Positions 59,698-64,000 of a stretch of DNA of 64,000 nt are shown one piece after another (position 1 is the stretch's first letter; every line of letters begins with the position of its first letter). Source of the DNA: Geomonas limicola. GTDB lineage: Bacteria; Desulfobacterota; Desulfuromonadia; Geobacterales; Geobacteraceae. The translations under genes and the position numbers were made by a program. The notes beneath the pieces are model-generated. The model was not told the DNA's origin. It saw only the letters and a program-made list of their open reading frames with translations, and did no database searches. The stretch spans positions 248,001 through 312,000 of the forward strand of contig NZ_BLXZ01000005.1 of assembly GCF_014193675.1 (NCBI RefSeq), given 5' to 3'.

Positions 59698-59726
59698 ATT
59701 GACTTAAGTCATTCCAAATGTTAAAA
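59698..59726 (+). promoter_or_regulatory. Promoter of the export/kinase genes with overlapping palindrome
   Basis: TTGACT (59698-59703), 17-base spacer, TAAAAG (59721-59726) in an AT-rich region. The perfect 12-bp palindrome TGACTTAAGTCA (59699-59710) overlaps the -35 box and could be an operator. Confidence 0.5.
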
Positions 59727-59855
59727 GTTTCCTCAGATAGCGTCGGCTGTAACAGTGACTTACCTTGAAAGTCGACACGCCCCGCCACCCAAGCTTTTCA
59801 TGTTCTTATTGCGCAATGACGAAAGTCGGCGCGCTCTTTGTCAGGATGGTATTCG

Positions 59856-60908
59856 ATGAAGCTTCGTCCCTTTCTCTGCACCTTGGCCTTGGCAGTTTCC
59901 ACGTTGACTCTTACCCTTTCGGGATGCGCAACCTATTCCGACCTGGCCCCGGGGACCAAGCGCGAGATCCATTCGCCGGTGGTTTCCCGCGAAGAAGTCG
60001 CGGTTACCGGAGCGCTTTCTGCCGAAGCGCCCCCCTCCACGAACTACCAGGTGGGGGTAGGGGACGTGCTCCTCTTGAACGTGAGCGGTCGCCCCGAGTT
60101 CACCGTGGTGAGCCCTACCACCAGCGGCAAGGTGCAGGGGAGCCGGGTCGACGGCGCCGGCATGCTGCACGTCCCGATGCTCGGCCCCGTCCAGGTTGCC
60201 GGGCTCACCCTGGCCCAGGTGGAGCAGAAGCTGACCGGGCTTCTGAAAAAGTACCTGCAGGACCCCTGGGTGATTGTCGAGGTCGCCGAGTACAAGAGCC
60301 TGCCGCTCTACCTGCTCGGGCAGTTCCGCGCCTCCGGGACCTACTACATGGACCGCCCGCTTACGCTTTTGCAGGGGCTTGCGCTGGGCAACGGCTTCGA
60401 TGCCAGCGCGAACCTTAAAGGTGCGCGGCTGACCCGGGAGGGGAAGGTGGTCCCGGTCGATTTCTACGGTCTGCTCACCCACGGCGACGCGCGGCAAAAC
60501 ATCTGGCTCAAGGGTGGGGACAGCATCTACATCCCCGACAGCCGCAACCAGCTGGTGTTCATCTTCGGTGCCGTCAAGAAGCCCGGGTCGGTTGCCATAC
60601 CGCCGGGGGGGATGAACCTGGCGCAGGCCATAGCGAGCGCCGAACTGCGCGATGCCGGCTTCGACTTCCACCACGTGCGCATCATCCGATCGCTCTCGGC
60701 CACCCGGGGCGAGCTGCTGGTGGTCGATTACGACCTGGTGCTGCGCGGCGAGGCCCTCCCCATGCCGCTTGTGGACGGGGACATCGTCTACGTGCCCAAG
60801 AGCGGCTTTGGCACCTGGAACGACGTGATCGCCGACATCCTCCCCTCGCTGCAGACCGTAAGTGCCATTTTGCAGCCGTTTGTCTCCATCAAGTTCTTGA
60901 GCCAGTAA
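59856..60908 (+). CDS. Outer-membrane polysaccharide export lipoprotein (Wza/EpsA family)
   Basis: 350 aa from the ATG at 59856. A lipoprotein signal ends with LTLSGC. The Poly_export domain (YQVGVGDVLLLNVSGRPEF, about 63-150) is followed by SLBB-type domains (LPLYLLGQFRASGTYYM and VFIFGAVKKPGSVAIP). It forms the outer-membrane exit channel and works with the Wzc kinase encoded 144 bases downstream. The start at 59838 (TTG) is less likely since no ribosome-binding site fits it. Confidence 0.94.
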   Translation: MKLRPFLCTLALAVSTLTLTLSGCATYSDLAPGTKREIHSPVVSREEVAVTGALSAEAPPSTNYQVGVGDVLLLNVSGRPEFTVVSPTTSGKVQGSRVDGAGMLHVPMLGPVQVAGLTLAQVEQKLTGLLKKYLQDPWVIVEVAEYKSLPLYLLGQFRASGTYYMDRPLTLLQGLALGNGFDASANLKGARLTREGKVVPVDFYGLLTHGDARQNIWLKGGDSIYIPDSRNQLVFIFGAVKKPGSVAIPPGGMNLAQAIASAELRDAGFDFHHVRIIRSLSATRGELLVVDYDLVLRGEALPMPLVDGDIVYVPKSGFGTWNDVIADILPSLQTVSAILQPFVSIKFLSQ

Positions 60909-61051
60909 AGTATCCGGTTCTCCTGTCGAAAAGGTGCTCAGCGAGGCGGCGGGTAGGAGTCTCTCCTGCCGGCGCTCATCGAGATGCCTGACAGCGCAAA
61001 TTTCGCGTAACTGTTGCAGTTCGAATCACACACTATCTACCAGGACTTGTC

Positions 61052-63361
61052 ATGAATCAGCAGTTGCCCATGCCTCAGCAGGAAGAGATCCATCTTCAGG
61101 ATTACCTTCAGGTCATCATCCGGCGCAGAACCACCTTTTTCGTCACCTTCCTGGCCGTTTTGTCGGCAGTGGCACTCTATACCTTCCTGGTACCCCCTAC
61201 CTACGAATCGACGGCAACCCTGTTCGTGAAAGACGACAAGGGGAAGGTGGGGCAGATGGGCGACCTTTTGCTCAACAACGCCACCCCGATCGACTCCGAG
61301 ATCGAGATCCTCAAGTCGCGCAGTAACGCCGAGAAGGTCGTGTCGGCAATGCACCTCGACTGGGGTGTCGACAAGCGCTCCGAGGGGGTCAGCTTCAAGC
61401 TGGTGGAGTTCGCCGCGCAGGCACCACGCTCCGAGGACCGCAGCTATCGGGTCGAGCTCCAGGGGGGCGGCGCCTACACGGTGCACGATGCCGACGGCAA
61501 CCTGTTGGGGACCGGGTCGAACGGCGTCCTCTTGCACGGCAAGGGGATCACGCTGCTGATCCGGGACATCCAGGGAAGCAAGGGTGACTCCTTCCGCCTT
61601 ACCCTGCACCCGTTTTACGAAACCGTCGAAGGACTGATGAGGGCGATCAAAGTTGGCGAGGTCGGAAAGAAGACCAACGTCATGTCGATCTCCTATAGAA
61701 GCCGGGATCCGCTGAGGGCGCGCGACGTGGTGAACACCCTGGTGCAGACTTACCTGGACCAGGGGGTGGCGCTGCGGGCCGAAGAGGCGACCCGCACGGT
61801 GTCTTTCGTCCAGGACCAGTTGAAGGGGACCAAGGACGAGCTGGAGCGCGCTGAGAAGAACCTGGAAGGGTACAAGAGTGCCACCGGCGTCATCGACCTG
61901 GACACCGAGGGGCAGGCCCTCATTCAGAACCTGATCGACGTGGAAAAGCAGAAGGCCGAGGCTGGACTGCAGCGCAAGCAGGCCGAGTTCGCGCTCGCCT
62001 CCTTGAAGGATGCCCGGCGCAGGGGAGTTGCCTATGCTCCCTCGGTGTTGCGCGACGACCCGGTCCTCGCCGGTCTGGCCGGAAAACTTGCCGACCTGCA
62101 GGTGCTCAAGAAGTCGCGGCTTTCCGAGAGTACCGAGAACCACCCCGCGGTGCAGGCGATCCAGGCGCAGATTGACGAGACCGAGCGCAAGATCCAGAGC
62201 ACCTACGAAACCACCATCAAAAACGCCCAGGCTCAGGAACGGGCGCTGGCGGCGCAGATCGCCCAGAGCGATGCGCAGCTCAAAAAGCTCCCCGCCGCCG
62301 AGCGGGACCTGGCGCGCCTGATGCGGGTGACCAAGGTTAACGCGAGCATCTACACCTTCCTGTTGCAAAAGCACGAGGAGGCCCGGATCGCCAAGGCTTC
62401 CACCATCAACAACATCAGCGTGGTGGACCCCGCAATTGCAGCCGAGAGGCCGGTCACCCCGAAGAAGGCCAAGAACCTCCTCCTGGGAGTCGTGGTCGGC
62501 CTTATGTGCGGCATGGGGCTCTGCTTCTTCCGCGAATACCTGGACGACACGCTGAAGGACCCCGAAGCCGCCCGCAAGACGCTTGCCTTGCCGCTTTTGT
62601 CGGTCATCCCCTTCATCCAGGACAAGGAAGGGGGGCAGGCTGCCCTCATCGCCCACAATCTGCCGAAGGCACCGGCCTCCGAGGCCTTCCGCTCGCTGCG
62701 CACCGCGCTGCACTTCTGTGCCGTCAACAAGGACAACAAGGTACTCCTGGTAACCAGTACCTTCTCCGGGGAGGGGAAGTCGACCGTCGCTTCCAACCTC
62801 GCCATCACCCTGGCCCAGACCGGGGTTCCCGTACTGATCATCGACTGCGACCTGCGCCGCTCCACGCTGCACGAAAAGTTCGGGCTGGAGCGCGGCGAGG
62901 GGCTCACCGGTCTGCTGGCCGGCGACCTCGAGGCCAAACGGGTGGTGCAGCGCACCGCCGTCGAGGGACTCGACATCGTGACGGCCGGGATTGTCCCCCC
63001 CAACCCTTCCGAACTCCTTGGGTCCGAGGCCATGGGGCGTTTCATTCAGCAGATGCGCGAGAAGTACACCCATGTCGTCATCGACGCCCCACCGGTCCTT
63101 GCCGTGACCGACGCACCGCTGCTTACCAGGCTTGCCGACCTGGTCGTCATGGTGGTTGAGGTCGGGCGGGTGCCGGTCAAAGCTGCCCAGCGCACCAGGG
63201 ATACCCTCATTGCGGTTTCGGCACCGGTCGCCGGACTCGTGGTCTCCGACCGTTCCAGCCGGGCGGCCGGTTACGGCTACGGCTATGGTTACGGCTATGG
63301 CTACGGTTACGGACTGGAAGACGAGGCTCCCAAGCCGTGGTGGAAATTCGGCAAGAAGTAG
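61052..63361 (+). CDS. Wzc-type polysaccharide co-polymerase / tyrosine autokinase
   Basis: 769 aa. Wzz domain at the N-terminus with a transmembrane helix (about 33-52), long periplasmic coiled coil, GNVR-like region, second helix (about 475-495), then a cytoplasmic BY-kinase domain with Walker A TSTFSGEGKSTVASNLA, Walker A' VLIIDCDLRRST and Walker B VVIDAPPVLAVTDA. The C-terminal tyrosine cluster is a (Gly-Tyr)7 repeat, which is the autophosphorylation site in this family. Phosphatase partner at 57407. Confidence 0.95.
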   Translation: MNQQLPMPQQEEIHLQDYLQVIIRRRTTFFVTFLAVLSAVALYTFLVPPTYESTATLFVKDDKGKVGQMGDLLLNNATPIDSEIEILKSRSNAEKVVSAMHLDWGVDKRSEGVSFKLVEFAAQAPRSEDRSYRVELQGGGAYTVHDADGNLLGTGSNGVLLHGKGITLLIRDIQGSKGDSFRLTLHPFYETVEGLMRAIKVGEVGKKTNVMSISYRSRDPLRARDVVNTLVQTYLDQGVALRAEEATRTVSFVQDQLKGTKDELERAEKNLEGYKSATGVIDLDTEGQALIQNLIDVEKQKAEAGLQRKQAEFALASLKDARRRGVAYAPSVLRDDPVLAGLAGKLADLQVLKKSRLSESTENHPAVQAIQAQIDETERKIQSTYETTIKNAQAQERALAAQIAQSDAQLKKLPAAERDLARLMRVTKVNASIYTFLLQKHEEARIAKASTINNISVVDPAIAAERPVTPKKAKNLLLGVVVGLMCGMGLCFFREYLDDTLKDPEAARKTLALPLLSVIPFIQDKEGGQAALIAHNLPKAPASEAFRSLRTALHFCAVNKDNKVLLVTSTFSGEGKSTVASNLAITLAQTGVPVLIIDCDLRRSTLHEKFGLERGEGLTGLLAGDLEAKRVVQRTAVEGLDIVTAGIVPPNPSELLGSEAMGRFIQQMREKYTHVVIDAPPVLAVTDAPLLTRLADLVVMVVEVGRVPVKAAQRTRDTLIAVSAPVAGLVVSDRSSRAAGYGYGYGYGYGYGYGLEDEAPKPWWKFGKK
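63269..63313 (+). repeat. Gly-Tyr coding repeat of the kinase tail
   Basis: Seven GGN-TAY units plus one final GGA, encoding alternating Gly and Tyr near the C-terminus. Confidence 0.95.
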
Positions 63362-63390
63362 CCAGCTCGAACACTCAGTGACGATTCCTG

Positions 63391-63430
63391 AAAACGCCGA
63401 GGTACCTAACAGGTATCCCGGCGTTTTTTT
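63391..63430 (+). terminator. Intrinsic terminator after the kinase gene
   Basis: AAACGCCG pairs with CGGCGTTT (63419-63426), with GGTACCT/AGGTATC inside, followed by a T run. Confidence 0.85.
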
Positions 63431-63567
63431 GCCTTTCCGATTCCCCTTCGCCCTGCACTCCTCCCTCAACGCCATTCCCGCGCTCACGACGAACCTCTGG
63501 TCCCCCATTCAGAATCTTCTGCGGATGGTCAGATTTCGCCGCCCATAATCGGCAAAGGTGCCCTCAC

Positions 63568-63605
63568 GTCCCCCCCTTTGGAAAAGGGGGGACAGGGGGA
63601 TTCGC
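63568..63605. repeat. Palindromic element of the 35.3-kb family
   Basis: GTCCCCCCCTTT (63568-63579) pairs with AAAGGGGGGAC (63583-63593), followed by AGGGGGATTCG. The order TCACGTCC - CCCCTTT - AAAGGGG - GACAG - GGGGATT is shared with 35283-35320. Confidence 0.7.
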
Positions 63606-63983
63606 CTTTATCACCCTATTTAGACCTGAAGTCCGGTCGACAGCCGACAACTTAGCTGCCGGTTATCCCGATATGCGCTGCATCCTGCCCACTGCTGTTC
63701 AGGCTCATAGTAGTCATCCGTCTGGTTCACTCTCTCCGCACGGCGAACGCCCCCGGTAAACTCCTCATGATTGGGGCCTCTCAGCTTTCCTCACGGGTAC
63801 CCGCAGTTCAATCCTCCCACAGTGACTGGTCAGTGGCTGCACATTACCAGCCGGAAAACCATTTTCACTATCAAACGTGATCCTGGTAAAAGTGACGTAG
63901 ATACAAAGCATTGAATGCTGTTTTAATGAAATTCAAACTCTGGCATTGACGTTGTAACCGTGTGGTCAGCAGGTCGCTCACAC

Positions 63984-64000
63984 GGGAGGCAACGAACATG
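63984..64000 (+). promoter_or_regulatory. Ribosome-binding site and start codon of the next gene
   Basis: GGGAGG (63984-63989) is eight bases before an ATG that forms the last three bases of the window; the gene itself lies outside. Confidence 0.6.

Larger units (their letters stand above)
63431..64000. other. Intergenic region before the next gene
   Basis: 570 bp without a credible gene. It contains the palindrome at 63568-63593 and, near the end, TGGCATTGACGTTGTA (63941-63956), which partly matches a sigma-54 -24/-12 element (the -12 GC is GT). Confidence 0.4.

Overview
The window looks like a chromosomal segment of a GC-rich Geobacterales bacterium (Geobacter, Citrifermentans or Geomonas type). 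This is inferred from a 12-heme c-type cytochrome, a c-heme motif inside a c-di-GMP phosphodiesterase sensor, a group 3b-like NiFe hydrogenase, the gene order of the trp cluster, GC-rich codon use and GC-rich palindromic intergenic repeats. No integrase, transposase, CRISPR array, rRNA or tRNA was seen.

Layout. 1-2918 (minus): start of rarA, then glycogen phosphorylase. 3056-7431 (plus): nadK-recN-GNAT acetyltransferase with overlapping ends, then pmbA/tldE. 7447-12066 (minus): a small ArsR-type regulator, an oppD-oppF ATPase pair without permeases, and a membrane HD-GYP protein with a heme-c motif. 12383-23203 (plus): SpoIID-like protein, queA, tgt, yajC, secD, secF, a TPR protein, recJ, a cation-efflux transporter and the 12-heme cytochrome. 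23293-24783 (minus): a Wzx-like flippase. 25290-35159 (plus): a serine hydrolase with a histone-like tail, an alpha-glycan hydrolase, a LemA/TPM set, an MshEN-response regulator and a hybrid histidine kinase. 35516-38664 (minus): htpG and an unusual zinc-finger/exonuclease fusion.

38905-47150 (plus) holds trpE-trpG-trpD-trpC-trpB2-trpF followed by serA. Convergent to it is a DAHP synthase gene (aroF), so the start of the aromatic pathway, the tryptophan branch and the serine supply lie together. 48681-51371 (minus) carries NAD salvage genes (pncA, pncB) and a TPR lipoprotein-like gene. A SDR-type gene is at 51531.

52395-53272 has no credible protein gene. It encodes a 6S RNA on the minus strand (52931-53111) and, directly downstream before an intrinsic terminator, a second region of about 180 nt closed by an 11-bp terminal stem; this second RNA was not recognised. 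53273-57105 (minus) is a hydBGDA-type soluble NiFe hydrogenase operon. 57407-63361 (plus) is an exopolysaccharide module: PHP-type phosphotyrosine phosphatase, sugar-nucleotide epimerase, outer-membrane export lipoprotein and Wzc-type tyrosine autokinase. The window ends at a likely start codon for the next gene.

The most interesting candidates are the structured RNA downstream of 6S RNA, the DEDDh exonuclease fused to a Cys-rich domain, the heme-motif HD-GYP protein, the basic-tailed serine hydrolase, and several palindromes overlapping promoters.
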